A DNA stretch of 64,000 nucleotides, from the NCBI GenBank assembly GCA_963169875.1, contig CAUJEL010000067.1, positions 1 through 64,000 on the forward strand. The letters are read 5' to 3'. Origin of the DNA: Candidatus Zhuqueibacterota bacterium. GTDB lineage: Bacteria; Zhuqueibacterota; Zhuqueibacteria; Residuimicrobiales; Residuimicrobiaceae. The notes under the pieces are model-generated. The model worked only from the letters and a program-made list of their open reading frames with translations. It did not search any database and was not told where the DNA came from. The first letter of the stretch is position 1, and the number at the start of each line of letters is the position of its first letter. Of the stretch, positions 30,215-39,408 are shown piece by piece. Position numbers and translations under genes: made by a program.

Positions 30215-30990
30215 ATCAGCCAGGACTCCACCTGTTTCAGGGTAAAGGATTTTAATCTGTTTGCGTGTGCGAAGAGAAGGGGTAAAATTTCCTGCGTTCT
30301 GATAACACCCAGGGCACCTGCCGCGCAGGCGATTTCGTCAAAGCTTTGCACCAGATCGTAGCGGCCGGTTTTAGCATGGACCATCAAGGGGACCGGATGC
30401 CAGGTTATATTTCCATGCGTCGTCGGGCAGGAATAATCTCCGGTGACAGCCAGAACATCCGGATTCAAGGCGGTGAGCTGCGGGACCAGAGCGTCCAACT
30501 CCTCAAGGGCCTTGATCTTTTCATAATAACCGCCCTGACGGCTCATCCGCTCCGTTTCATTCACATGAACCAGAATAAAATCGTAATCAGGGTAACAGCT
30601 GCACGCAGCCTGCATGGTTGCGACGGTGCCCTGAGCGCCGTCAACTACATCAAAATCGCAGGCGCGACAGATCTCCTGATAACGGGTATTTTCCGTGATC
30701 GCACAGGCCTTGATGGAAAAGTGCTCTTTCCAGGAACGCGGACCCTGGTCGCGGCTGTGCAGTAAGACCTGTAATGCAACCTCCTCGGCCGGCGTCATCC
30801 CGGGCGCAGCAATCTGATGTAATCCGGTAATGGATTTCCGCGCCAAAGCATTCAGATGCGGGCGGTGCGACTGCTGTAATTCTGTGAGCATGTTGGGGCC
30901 GGACTGAATGCCCCCAACACCACCTATCAGAAGAAGTAGTATTTTTGTGTTCTGTTCCCCGGTGATCAACGGCAAATCACGGTCTTGCAT
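30211..30990 (-). CDS. Degenerate AlkP-superfamily phosphoglycerate-mutase-like protein
   Basis: This 259-residue protein aligns by eye with the ends of archaeal-type 2,3-BPG-independent phosphoglycerate mutase (ApgM) but is far shorter (ApgM is about 400). The opening 'ILLLLIGGVGG' stands where the metal-binding 'DG.GD' should be. 'PGMTPAEEVALQ' replaces the catalytic-serine segment 'PG..SD.A'. 'HVNETERMSRQGGYYEKI' replaces 'H....DEAGHDGD..KK', losing Asp and His ligands. 'AVTGDYSCPTTHGNITWHPVP' keeps the Asp but has Tyr for His in 'TGDHS.P'. The insert domain is missing. It is therefore almost surely not an active mutase. It is coupled to deoC by a four-base overlap and diverges from a complete gpmI. 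A sensing or scaffolding role is possible but unproven. Confidence 0.7.
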   Translation of the reverse strand: MQDRDLPLITGEQNTKILLLLIGGVGGIQSGPNMLTELQQSHRPHLNALARKSITGLHQIAAPGMTPAEEVALQVLLHSRDQGPRSWKEHFSIKACAITENTRYQEICRACDFDVVDGAQGTVATMQAACSCYPDYDFILVHVNETERMSRQGGYYEKIKALEELDALVPQLTALNPDVLAVTGDYSCPTTHGNITWHPVPLMVHAKTGRYDLVQSFDEIACAAGALGVIRTQEILPLLFAHANRLKSFTLKQVESWLI

Positions 30991-31028
30991 ATTTATGCTT
31001 CCAAGAGAAAGAGTTCTATTTTGATAAC

Positions 31029-31057
31029 AAGATAAACTATTTCATTCTTTTTATCAA
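31029..31057 (-). promoter_or_regulatory. Promoter for the mutase-like/deoC operon
   Basis: On the minus strand TTGATA (31057-31052), 17 bases, then TATCTT (31034-31029). It lies about 40 bases before the ATG at 30990 in the divergent gap with gpmI. Confidence 0.5.
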
Positions 31058-31158
31058 TCAAAATCAGTGAGCGTGATGAAATATGATGCGCAGCAGGATT
31101 TTATTTCTTATATTTATAGGATATTTCTACCTGACTGAACAAAATAAAGGAATTCAGG

Positions 31159-32787
31159 ATGTCTCTAATTTTAAAAAAATTAAACTCTTTTTCCGGCCGC
31201 CCCGGGCCGCTGTTGCTGATCATCATGGACGGGGTCGGACTTGGAAAACAGGATGACGGGAATGCCGTTTATTTGGCGCAAACGCCCACACTGGATAAGC
31301 TCCTGCAAAGCCCGCTGGTGGCTAAATTAAAGGCCCATGGTACCGCGGTCGGATTGCCATCGGATGAGGATATGGGCAACAGCGAAGTAGGGCACAACGC
31401 CATTGGCGCAGGCCGGGTTTTTTCACAGGGCGCCAAGCTGGTGGAAGGCTCTATCCAAACCGGAAAAATCTTTTCTTCAGATATCTGGAATGAACTGGTG
31501 GCCCGGGGGTGTAACGGCCGCACACTGCATTTCATCGGCCTTCTTTCCGATGGCAATGTGCATTCGCACATTAAACAGCTCTTCGCACTGTTGCATGCGT
31601 GTGCCAAAAGCCGCGTTCACACGGTTCGACTCCATGTCCTGCTCGATGGCAGAGATGTCGGAGAGAAAACCGCACTGACCTATATCGCACAAACCGAGGC
31701 GGTTCTCGACAAGATCAACAGCGAATCCGGGTTTGATTATCGTATCGCTTCAGGCGGCGGCCGCATGGTGACAACCATGGATCGCTATAATGCGGATTGG
31801 TCGGTAGTGGCGCGGGGTTGGCAGGCGCATGTCCTGGGACAAGGACGCGGGTTCCGTTCTGCGGCAGAAGCGGTTGAGACGATGTATGCGGAAGACGAAA
31901 AAATCACCGATCAATATCTGCCGGCATTCGTGATTGTCGACGAAAAAGAAAGTCCCATAGGTGCCATCAAGGATGGGGACGGCGTTATCAATTTTAATTT
32001 TCGCGGCGATCGCGCCATGGAAATTTCCCGGGCTTTTGAAGAAAAAGAGTTTCATGAATTCGACCGGCAAGTGAGGCCGGAGGTCCTCTATGCGGGCATG
32101 ATGGAGTACGATGGCGATCTGCATATTCCGAAGAATTATCTGGTCTCCCCCCCGGAGATCGATCGCGTACTGTCCGAGTATCTATGCGCCTCCGGAGTGA
32201 CCTCCTTTGCCCTGTCCGAAACCCAAAAATACGGGCATGTGACCTATTTCTGGAACGGCAACCGATCCGGCTATATTGATGAAAAACTGGAAACATTTGT
32301 TGAAATTCCCTCTGACCGGATTGAATTTGACAAAGCGCCCAAAATGAAAGCGCGGGAGATTGCCGACAAAGCCGAGGAATTGCTGCGTAAGGGCGGGTAT
32401 CGCTTTGGCCGGGTCAATTTTGCCAATGGCGACATGGTTGGACACACCGGAAATATGGAAGCGACCATCACAGCGGTGGAAACTGTGGATCAATGCGTCG
32501 CCAGGTTGATAAACGTGGTGACGGAGTTGCAAGGCCTTGTGGTGGTGACGGCGGATCATGGCAATGCCGACGAGATGTTCACCGTGAAGGGCGGAAAAAA
32601 ATCCACCAAAACAGCGCATACGCTCAATCCAGTACCCTTTATCATTGTTGATCCGCTCTTCAGTGATGAGTACAAAATGGCGAATATGCCGCATCCGGGG
32701 TTGAGCAATATTGCCGCCACACTCCTCAATTTACTGGGTTACCAATCTCCCCGGGAATATGATGCTTCGTTGATAGAATTCAAATAG
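31159..32787 (+). CDS. gpmI: 2,3-bisphosphoglycerate-independent phosphoglycerate mutase
   Basis: GpmI interconverts 3- and 2-phosphoglycerate in glycolysis/gluconeogenesis using two Mn ions and a phosphoserine. The 542-residue chain has the metal motif 'IMDGVGLG', catalytic Ser75 in 'DMGNSEVGHN', 'DGRDVGEKTA', 'NFRGDRA', 'NFANGDMVGHTGN', and 'VTADHGNADEM'. All ligands missing from the neighbouring divergent homologue are present. AGGAATTCAGG precedes the ATG. It ends in TAG after 'YDASLIEF'. Confidence 0.97.
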   Translation: MSLILKKLNSFSGRPGPLLLIIMDGVGLGKQDDGNAVYLAQTPTLDKLLQSPLVAKLKAHGTAVGLPSDEDMGNSEVGHNAIGAGRVFSQGAKLVEGSIQTGKIFSSDIWNELVARGCNGRTLHFIGLLSDGNVHSHIKQLFALLHACAKSRVHTVRLHVLLDGRDVGEKTALTYIAQTEAVLDKINSESGFDYRIASGGGRMVTTMDRYNADWSVVARGWQAHVLGQGRGFRSAAEAVETMYAEDEKITDQYLPAFVIVDEKESPIGAIKDGDGVINFNFRGDRAMEISRAFEEKEFHEFDRQVRPEVLYAGMMEYDGDLHIPKNYLVSPPEIDRVLSEYLCASGVTSFALSETQKYGHVTYFWNGNRSGYIDEKLETFVEIPSDRIEFDKAPKMKAREIADKAEELLRKGGYRFGRVNFANGDMVGHTGNMEATITAVETVDQCVARLINVVTELQGLVVVTADHGNADEMFTVKGGKKSTKTAHTLNPVPFIIVDPLFSDEYKMANMPHPGLSNIAATLLNLLGYQSPREYDASLIEFK

Positions 32788-32970
32788 CCTGAATTATTCA
32801 CCGCAAAGGGCGCAGCGGTACGCAAAGAAAAGAAAAACATGAAAATGGCATTGATAACAACTTTGATGGCTGAGATCAAAATCAAATCAAAAATTTTTCG
32901 ATTTTTGTAATAAAAACAGCTTGGCGGCCTCGGCGCGCCCGGCGGTTTATGAACAGAACAGGATAGATGG
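32788..32970. other. Intergenic spacer after gpmI
   Basis: This 183-base gap holds no gene. It starts with 'caccgcaaagggcgcagc', which recalls the degenerate 'CGCAAAG' intergenic repeats of some environmental genomes. An A/T-only hairpin (CAAAAAT/ATTTTTG, about 32888-32908) is present, but no convincing terminator. Confidence 0.3.
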
Positions 32971-34881
32971 GTGGGGTTTTTTCTCGGAGGTTTTTTGCAA
33001 GGACTCGCACATTTTATCATAAACGACAGTGATGAAATCCTCGCGGCCTGGACGCCGCGCATTCGACAATTGCTGCCGGAACCGGCCAGGGAATTGGCGC
33101 CGACACTCGCCCAGCAGTTATGGACCGCGCTGACCATTTTCATCGTTGATGATGATCTGGATGCCGCGGTGCATCATCTCGAGCGAATTGGTCAGGAGAT
33201 CCTCTTCGAAATCCCGGATGCGCTGTCTGTGATCACCAAAGCCCTGTTGTTGAGCCGTTACATTTTATTGCCGGCGATGATAAAACACAACGGCGGTTCA
33301 AGCAATAGTCTGCAGACCTTCAGCGATATCAACGACCAGTTCGAACCCCTGCTTCTGCGCCTGAGTACTTTGCGGAAAGGGCCGGAACCCCCGGAGCAGA
33401 AAACCCTTTCCGGGGATTTTATCAAGGCCGCGGAATTGGGCCTGTTAAGGATCGATTTTGCCGGCATCGGCCTATTTGTTGTCGATGCGCAGAACAACGT
33501 GCTCTACTGGGGCGAAAGTCTAACCCCCATGTATGGTATCTCGGCGGCGGAGATGGTGGGGCAAAATCTGACCACACGCATGGCGGTTTCGGAAAAAATG
33601 GGCGGCGTGCAACGTGCGATCCGGGACGCGTTGTTAAATGGCGAGGAAGTGGAATTATGGGAGGATGTGCACCGCTCGGTTACCAATAAAGAGCTGATGG
33701 TGGACTGTAAAATAGCCCCGGTCCGGGATTCCGAGCGGCGGATTATCGGCGCGAGCGTTCTGGTCCATGATATCACCGAACGCCGTGAGCGCGAACGCGC
33801 CTTGCAGAAATACGAGCGCTACTTTGAAAATATCCTTCATGATGCGGCGGACGCCATCATTATCCTGGACGCGCAGGATCGCATCGTGATGTGGAACAAA
33901 GCCGCGGAGGCCATCTATGGTTGGCGCAAAGAAGAGGTCGTGGGAAAACCCGTCGGTTTCATTGTGCCTGACGATTCTGATTCACGCAAGGAGATCGATT
34001 GGATTAATGCGGAAGTGCGCAAGAAGGGATATGTACGAAATTTTCGTACACATCGATTGACGCGTGAGGGCAAAAAGGTTACCATTGAAGTGAGCAGGAC
34101 GGCCATCAAGGATGAAACGGGACAATTTATCGGCAGCAGCGTCATCAGCCGCGACATGACGCAGAATGAACAGCTGCGCAATCAATTGGTGCATTCGGAA
34201 AAATTATCCGCGGTTGGGACGCTCGCCGCAGGCATCGCCCATGAAATCGGAACCCCTCTCACCGCCATCTCCTCTCTTTCGCAACTCCTCAGGGCAAAGA
34301 GCAATGATCCCTTTTTCACCGAGAAAATTGCTTTGATCCAGCAATCGATCGACCGGATCAGCCGTATTGTCCGCACCCTGGTCGATTTTTCCAGACCGAT
34401 CAAACAGAAAATTGAAAACGTATATCTCAACAGCGTCATTGAAGACGTGGTTCACATCATCAAATATGACCGCCGCTTGAAGTACCGGGATGTGAAAGCC
34501 GAATTGACGCCGCAGATTCCCCAGGTTCGTGCTAGCTTTGATCAGTTGTTGCAGGTTTTTATTAATATCTGTCTCAACGCGGCGGATGCCATGGAGCAGA
34601 TCAGCGAAGGAAAGTTACTCATCCGAACCTGGTGCGACGATGAGATGGTCTATGCTTCTGTGAGCGATAATGGCACCGGCATTTCCCCGGAGCACCTGCC
34701 GCATATTTTTGAACCATTTTTTACCACCAAGGCGGAAGGCAAAGGGACCGGGCTGGGGTTATGGGTGAGCTATAATATCGTGAAAGCGTATTCAGGGGAG
34801 TTGTCCGTAACCAGCGCCCCCGGTGAGGGAACCACTTTTATAGTATCACTTCCGGTTCTGGCGGAAGTGAAGGCGGAGTGA
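32971..34881 (+). CDS. PAS-domain sensor histidine kinase (NtrB-like)
   Basis: This 636-residue cytoplasmic kinase has no membrane segment. An uncharacterised helical N-terminal region (1-150) is followed by two PAS domains (about 160-275 and 285-405), each closed by a PAC motif ('[15 protein letters not shown]', '[14 protein letters not shown]'). The HisKA domain has phosphoacceptor His424 in '[10 protein letters not shown]', and the HATPase has '[10 protein letters not shown]', 'SDNGTGI' and '[15 protein letters not shown]'. It senses an unknown cytoplasmic cue and should phosphorylate the regulator seven bases downstream. GTG 32971 has AGGA seven bases upstream; TTG 32995, with GGAGG four bases upstream, is an alternative. 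Confidence 0.92.
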   Translation: MGFFLGGFLQGLAHFIINDSDEILAAWTPRIRQLLPEPARELAPTLAQQLWTALTIFIVDDDLDAAVHHLERIGQEILFEIPDALSVITKALLLSRYILLPAMIKHNGGSSNSLQTFSDINDQFEPLLLRLSTLRKGPEPPEQKTLSGDFIKAAELGLLRIDFAGIGLFVVDAQNNVLYWGESLTPMYGISAAEMVGQNLTTRMAVSEKMGGVQRAIRDALLNGEEVELWEDVHRSVTNKELMVDCKIAPVRDSERRIIGASVLVHDITERRERERALQKYERYFENILHDAADAIIILDAQDRIVMWNKAAEAIYGWRKEEVVGKPVGFIVPDDSDSRKEIDWINAEVRKKGYVRNFRTHRLTREGKKVTIEVSRTAIKDETGQFIGSSVISRDMTQNEQLRNQLVHSEKLSAVGTLAAGIAHEIGTPLTAISSLSQLLRAKSNDPFFTEKIALIQQSIDRISRIVRTLVDFSRPIKQKIENVYLNSVIEDVVHIIKYDRRLKYRDVKAELTPQIPQVRASFDQLLQVFINICLNAADAMEQISEGKLLIRTWCDDEMVYASVSDNGTGISPEHLPHIFEPFFTTKAEGKGTGLGLWVSYNIVKAYSGELSVTSAPGEGTTFIVSLPVLAEVKAE

Positions 34882-34888
34882 GGGCGAC

Positions 34889-36253
34889 ATGGGAAATCGT
34901 GTCTTGCTGGTCGACGACGATGATATCACCCGCGAGTCTCTCGCGGCGGTGCTGAAAAATCATGGATTTTTTTGTGACCAGGCTGCCAACGGTCTGATCG
35001 CCTTGCAACAGATGCAGACCCAGAGCTATGATGTGATCCTGACGGATATCGAGATGCCGGTCATGAATGGCATGCAATTGATGGAAAAAAGCGCTGAATT
35101 GGATCTGCGCGGATCTTTCATCATCATCACCGCCTATGCTTCGGTGGATACCGCCATTGAGGCGCTGCGAAAAGGGGCCTATGACTATCTTCTCAAGCCG
35201 CTGAATTTTGAAGATGTGGCTGTGAAGGTGGATAAATTGATTGAGCACAAGGCGCTGGTCCAGGAAAATCAGTCTCTGCGGCAGGAAATTCACGCCCAAT
35301 ATGACTTTTCCAATATCGTGGGAAAAAGTACTGCCATCCGCAAGGTCTTTGATACCATCCGTAAAGTATCAGATAGCGACAGTCATGTTCTCATCAGCGG
35401 AAACAGCGGGACTGGCAAGGAGCTGGTCGCCAAGGCGATCCATTATAACAGCCCGAGAAGAAAAGGCCGCTTTGTTGCCATCAACTGCGGCGCGGTGACC
35501 GAGACCTTGTTTGAAAGTGAAATATTCGGACACAAAAAAGGAAGTTTTACCGGCGCGGTGGCCGACAAGGATGGATTGTTCAAGGTGGCGCACAACGGGA
35601 CGCTCTTTCTGGACGAGATCAGCGAGATGTCGTTGACGGCGCAGGCCAAATTATTGCGCGCGCTGGAGAACAAGGAAATTCTGCCCGTAGGCGCTACGGT
35701 GCCGCTTTTGGTCAATGCGCGCGTCATCGCAGCGACCAACCGGATACTGCTGCAGGAAGTGCAGCAGGGGCGCTTTCGCGAAGATCTTTATTACCGCCTG
35801 AACGTGATAGATATTCATCTGCCGTCTCTCCAGGAACGGCGAGCGGATATTCCGTTGCTGGTACAACATTTTATTGAAAAGTACAATCGCCAGATGAACC
35901 GCCAGGTGAAAAAAGTCGCCCCCGAAGTGATGGAGATGATGTGCAACCGCAGCTGGAAAGGGGAAGTGCGGGAGTTGGAGAATTTTATTGAGCGGTTGAT
36001 GATATTTGCCGAGGGGGATACTATTCGCACGGCCGATGTGCCTGTCGAGTTTTCCGCCCCCATTGAGCGCATGGAAAAATATGCAGACAAAGCCACCTTG
36101 AGGAGTGCGGTGGCTGCTTTTGAGCGGGATTATATCCGCGCGCAGTTGGCCAAGCACGAAAATCATCGCGGCCTGGCGGCCAAGGCCATGGGGATTGGGG
36201 AAGCCACGCTCTATCGCAAGATGAAAGAGTTGGGGCTGCAGGGATCCGGCTGA
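34889..36253 (+). CDS. NtrC-family sigma-54-dependent response regulator
   Basis: This 454-residue regulator has a receiver domain with phospho-Asp53 ('ILTDIEMP') and an AAA+ sigma-54 activator domain: Walker A 'GNSGTGKELV', 'ESEIFGHKKGSFTGAV' carrying the GAFTGA-type loop as GSFTGA, and Walker B 'LFLDEISEMS'. A Fis-type helix-turn-helix is at the C-terminus ('LAAKAMGIGEATLYRKMKEL'). It should activate sigma-54 promoters when phosphorylated by the adjacent kinase. Targets are unknown. The stop lies seven bases from the convergent yjbQ-like gene. Confidence 0.95.
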   Translation: MGNRVLLVDDDDITRESLAAVLKNHGFFCDQAANGLIALQQMQTQSYDVILTDIEMPVMNGMQLMEKSAELDLRGSFIIITAYASVDTAIEALRKGAYDYLLKPLNFEDVAVKVDKLIEHKALVQENQSLRQEIHAQYDFSNIVGKSTAIRKVFDTIRKVSDSDSHVLISGNSGTGKELVAKAIHYNSPRRKGRFVAINCGAVTETLFESEIFGHKKGSFTGAVADKDGLFKVAHNGTLFLDEISEMSLTAQAKLLRALENKEILPVGATVPLLVNARVIAATNRILLQEVQQGRFREDLYYRLNVIDIHLPSLQERRADIPLLVQHFIEKYNRQMNRQVKKVAPEVMEMMCNRSWKGEVRELENFIERLMIFAEGDTIRTADVPVEFSAPIERMEKYADKATLRSAVAAFERDYIRAQLAKHENHRGLAAKAMGIGEATLYRKMKELGLQGSG

Positions 36254-36260
36254 ACCGCCT

Positions 36261-36674
36261 TCACCCCCCAATTATTTTTATGATGATGCGCTTTCTTCGT
36301 TGTCCATCAAACTCCGCGTAATAAATCTGTTGCCAGGGGCCTAAATCCAAACGACCATCAGTGACCGGGACAATCACCTCGTGATGCATAAGAAGGCTTT
36401 TGAGGTGGGCATCTCCGTTGACTTCTCCGGTGCGATGATGTTTATAGTCGGACTTTTTCGGCGCCAAGGTTTCCAGCCAGGATTCAATATCCTCTATCAA
36501 GCCCGATTCAGCATCATTCACATATACCGCGGCGGTGATGTGCATGGCAGAGATCAATGCCATGCCTTCTTGAATTTTGCTTTTTTGCAGTGCCAGTTCG
36601 ACCTGGTGGGAGATATTGATAAATTCCCGTTGTTTGCTGGTGTTGAACCAGATATATTCAGTATACGATTTCAT
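36261..36674 (-). CDS. YjbQ/UPF0047 family protein
   Basis: Starting at ATG 36674 gives 137 residues, the usual YjbQ length; the frame extends to 36710 without support. Family motifs are '[10 protein letters not shown]', '[20 protein letters not shown]', '[21 protein letters not shown]'. The conserved His/Asp cluster of the trimeric fold is intact. E. coli YjbQ has weak thiamin-phosphate-synthase activity, but its true role is unsettled. It lies 22 bases downstream of the unknown helical gene and probably shares its promoter. Confidence 0.88.
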   Translation of the reverse strand: MKSYTEYIWFNTSKQREFINISHQVELALQKSKIQEGMALISAMHITAAVYVNDAESGLIEDIESWLETLAPKKSDYKHHRTGEVNGDAHLKSLLMHHEVIVPVTDGRLDLGPWQQIYYAEFDGQRRKRIIIKIIGG

Positions 36675-36696
36675 GGAGTTTCTGTCAAAACCGCAA

Positions 36697-37209
36697 CTAA
36701 AACTGATCACCGAGAATCAGCGCTTCCCGTTCAAAGAGGGCCTGATTAAAGTTATCGATAAAGTCCGCGATATGGAGGAAGTGATCTTCAAAGAAGGTTT
36801 TTTCCATTTTTTGCTGCATCAAGGCTGCGAGTTCTTCCGCAATACCGCTTAACCCCCCCAGCATGGCGGTCTCCCGTTTATAGATGTTTTCCAATCGTTT
36901 ATCAGAGATTTTTTCGAGCGAAAAGAAGGATTTGCCCGCATAGGTTGGCGCCCGCAGGCTCTGGCTGATGGTGGAGAGCTTGCGGCGTGTGGACTGTGAC
37001 AAATCCGTGAGACGCCGCTTGTCTTCGTCGACGTGCGCCGCCGGCAGACCATTCAGCTGTTGCAGAATTTCGTCAATTTTTTCAATCATGCAAAGCCGAA
37101 TTTGCTGATCAGAGTTTTTACGCCGCGCGCTGCTATCATAACCATGGTATTCATGGACCACTTGCGAGAGCATCTTGGGCGTTTCAGAAGACGATGATGG
37201 CAAGACCAT
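36697..37209 (-). CDS. Uncharacterised helical protein
   Basis: ATG 37209, eight bases after AAGGAGTGA, gives 170 residues; the longer frame from 37284 adds a hydrophobic stretch but has no ribosome-binding site. The protein is predominantly helical and charged ('[17 protein letters not shown]', '[19 protein letters not shown]', '[20 protein letters not shown]'), suggesting coiled coil. No membrane segment or known domain is seen. It ends in TAG. It has its own promoter and a long structured leader, followed by yjbQ. I do not recognise the family. Confidence 0.65.
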   Translation of the reverse strand: MVLPSSSSETPKMLSQVVHEYHGYDSSARRKNSDQQIRLCMIEKIDEILQQLNGLPAAHVDEDKRRLTDLSQSTRRKLSTISQSLRAPTYAGKSFFSLEKISDKRLENIYKRETAMLGGLSGIAEELAALMQQKMEKTFFEDHFLHIADFIDNFNQALFEREALILGDQF

Positions 37210-37464
37210 CTCAGTCACTCCTTGATGTTGAAATGAAATCACAGACCCGCATAACAAGGCCTGCAGCCAAAAACAAAAAAGCACTACCCATGGAAAAAGC
37301 CGGATTATTCTGGATTATATATAGACCAAAGGCATATCGAGGAATAGAGGGCCATCTTGCTGGGCGGAGACGCTGGATAGATATAATAAAAAACCGGCCA
37401 CAAGATGGTATCATGAAATAAATGGCCAATAACAGGCCATGGTTGATTGATGGTATGGTATATA
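37210..37464 (-). promoter_or_regulatory. Structured leader with alternative hairpins upstream of the helical gene
   Basis: On the minus strand, downstream of the promoter, ATGGCC (37440-37435) pairs with GGCCAT (37427-37422). The same GGCCA can instead pair with TGGCC (37400-37396), which is followed by GG and six T's (37393-37388), a terminator-like arrangement. A third pairing, CCATCTTG+TGG (37408-37398) with CCA+G+CAAGATGG (37363-37352), would sequester TGGCC. Mutually exclusive pairings around a T-run suggest attenuation or a small-molecule/RNA switch; no known riboswitch class was recognised. Confidence 0.4.
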
Positions 37465-37493
37465 AATATATACTTAAACGACCTGAAAGTCAA
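37465..37493 (-). promoter_or_regulatory. Sigma-70-type promoter for the helical gene and yjbQ
   Basis: On the minus strand TTGACT (37493-37488), exactly 17 bases, then TATATT (37470-37465). It has near-consensus boxes and spacing. It lies between rtcB and the helical gene, about 255 bases before the chosen start codon. Confidence 0.65.
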
Positions 37494-37530
37494 TAGATTT
37501 TTGCATCAACGTGCGGTTCCGTGATGGGGG

Positions 37531-38970
37531 TCACCCTTTGATGACGCCGGCGGGGTGAAGTTTCGCGATCTTTTTAGCCAGGCCTGCACCAGCCACGGCG
37601 TCCACAACCTGGGCGACATCTTTATAAGCTTCGGGAAGTTCCTCGGCCATCGTCTCATGACTGGAGGCGCGGGCGATTATGCCCCGGTCTGCAAGTTCAC
37701 GCGCCAGAGCTCGTCCGCGGGCGGTTTTTAAGGCCTGGGTTCTGCTCATGAGCCGTCCAGCCCCGTGGCAGGCGGAGCCGAAGGTTTCCTGCATGGCTCT
37801 TTCAGTGCCGGTGAGAACGTACGAATACCGCCCCATGTCACCGGGGATGAGGACCGGCTGCCCGATTTCCCGGTATGCGGCGGGGATTTCGCTGTGATGC
37901 GGGCCAAAGGCGCGGGTCGCTCCTTTGCGATGAACACATAAGGGCCGCTTGACACCGTCTACGACATGTGTTTCAATTTTGGCGATGTTATGTGCCACCT
38001 CGTACACAACCTGCATATTCAGTGCCTGCACCCCGATGCCTAGGGCGCGCATCATGGCTTCACGAACCCAGTGTGTGATCATCTGGCGGTTGGCAAAGGC
38101 AAAATTGACAGCGCTGGCCATGGCGGCCAAATACTGTACACCCTCATCAGATTTAACCGGGGCGCAACAGAGTTGACGATCCGGCAATTCAATGCCGTAT
38201 TTCTGACTCGCGCGAAGCATCACTCTGATGGTGTCTTCACAGACTTGATGTCCCAGACCTCTGGATCCGGTATGTATGGTGATCGTGACCTGGTTTTTAT
38301 GCAGCCCCATCGCTGTTGCCGCCGGTTCGTCAAAGATCTCTTTGACTATGCCAATTTCCACAAAATGATTACCGGATCCCAGTGTGCCCAATTGGGCGCG
38401 TCCCCGTTCGAGGGCATGCTGGCTGACGAATTCCGGATCTGCAGAGGCCATGACGCCGTTTTCTTCGATTTTATCCAGATCTTCGCCATAGCCATATCCG
38501 TTTTCCACCGCCCAGGCCGCCCCCTGACGAAGGACCCTTTTTTCTTCTTTTTCGCTCAATTTGATCGGGCCGGTTGACCCAACGCCGCTCGGAACCGCGC
38601 GAAACAAGGCGTCTACCAGAGGTTGCAGTTTGGGTTTAATATCTTCCAGGCACAGATCCGTTCGCAACAGGCGGACGCCGCAGTTGATGTCATAACCGAC
38701 ACCGCCGGGAGATATGACGCCGTCATCCAGGTCGAATGCGGCGACACCCCCTATTGGAAATCCGTAACCCCAATGGATATCCGGCATGGCATAGGAGTAT
38801 CCCACGATTCCGGGCAGCCAGGCGACATGGGCGGCCTGCTCCGCCGCATGGTCTTTGAGAATATCTTTGAGCATTTTTTCCGAAGCATAGATGCGAGCAG
38901 GAACCCGCATCTTTCCCGTGCGGGGGATCTCAAACAGGTAATCATGAATCCGCTGCATATTCTCTTGCAT
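37531..38970 (-). CDS. rtcB: tRNA/RNA-splicing ligase RtcB
   Basis: RtcB joins 2',3'-cyclic phosphate and 5'-OH RNA ends using GTP and Mn. ATG 38970 gives 479 residues; the frame opens at TTG 38985, overlapping the archease stop. Family blocks: 'MPDIHWGYGFPIGGVAAFD', 'GGVGYDINCGVRLL' (metal Cys), 'GSGNHFVEIG', 'HTGSRGLGHQV', 'VHRKGATRAF' and 'SCHGAGRLMSRTQA' with the guanylylated His region. This is the archaeal/eukaryal-type long form that uses archease, and archease is the next gene upstream. Role: RNA repair or tRNA healing. Confidence 0.95.
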   Translation of the reverse strand: MQENMQRIHDYLFEIPRTGKMRVPARIYASEKMLKDILKDHAAEQAAHVAWLPGIVGYSYAMPDIHWGYGFPIGGVAAFDLDDGVISPGGVGYDINCGVRLLRTDLCLEDIKPKLQPLVDALFRAVPSGVGSTGPIKLSEKEEKRVLRQGAAWAVENGYGYGEDLDKIEENGVMASADPEFVSQHALERGRAQLGTLGSGNHFVEIGIVKEIFDEPAATAMGLHKNQVTITIHTGSRGLGHQVCEDTIRVMLRASQKYGIELPDRQLCCAPVKSDEGVQYLAAMASAVNFAFANRQMITHWVREAMMRALGIGVQALNMQVVYEVAHNIAKIETHVVDGVKRPLCVHRKGATRAFGPHHSEIPAAYREIGQPVLIPGDMGRYSYVLTGTERAMQETFGSACHGAGRLMSRTQALKTARGRALARELADRGIIARASSHETMAEELPEAYKDVAQVVDAVAGAGLAKKIAKLHPAGVIKG

Positions 38971-38981
38971 GAGGGGGTCTC

Positions 38982-39401
38982 TCAAAGATCAAAAAAGAGC
39001 AAAGCGCGCCATTTTCCGGGGGATTCCTGTTGCGCCATGATTTTGTGGTAGGTAATGGCTTTTATTTCCGTGTGGATAGCGTGCCGCAGAGGATTTATTG
39101 TTTCCCCCGCGACCTGGGCGGAGAGGCTGCCAGCCGTCCATTCAAAATGAACCACTTCAGCGAATAGATACTGATGTACCTGAAAGAGGTAATTTAATTC
39201 CGAGAGCCAGTTGACCAACAGCTCCGCCGTGTCATCGCCGCACACGTGAATGTCCTGTTTTTCTTGTGCGGCAATGACGCACTGCGGGCAAATCAGATGG
39301 AACATGCCCCGTGCTGCCGTTTGCAGCAAATCCCGAAAAGACAGGGCTTCGATTTCAAGCCCTGCATCTGCGGTATGATCCACGATCGTATAGCGGCCCA
39401 T
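38982..39401 (-). CDS. Archease
   Basis: Archease activates RtcB guanylylation and multiple turnover. ATG 39401, preceded by GAGAGG, gives 139 residues, the usual size; the frame is open to 39488 inside the upstream gene. Motifs: 'HTADAGLEIEALSFRDLL' (conserved Asp), 'AARGMFHLI', 'LLVNWLSELNYL' and 'EIKAITYHKI', ending in the acidic tail 'LLFFDL'. The start is seven bases after the HerA-like gene stop, and the stop lies just before rtcB, so the three are one operon. Confidence 0.93.
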   Translation of the reverse strand: MGRYTIVDHTADAGLEIEALSFRDLLQTAARGMFHLICPQCVIAAQEKQDIHVCGDDTAELLVNWLSELNYLFQVHQYLFAEVVHFEWTAGSLSAQVAGETINPLRHAIHTEIKAITYHKIMAQQESPGKWRALLFFDL

Positions 39402-39408
39402 GGCCCTC

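Noticed and set aside
32971-36253. Kinase/regulator pair as a nitrogen NtrB/NtrC system
   Set aside because: Domain architecture fits the NtrBC superfamily, but no glutamine-synthetase or ammonium gene is nearby and the N-terminal region is unlike NtrB, so no specific signal is claimed.
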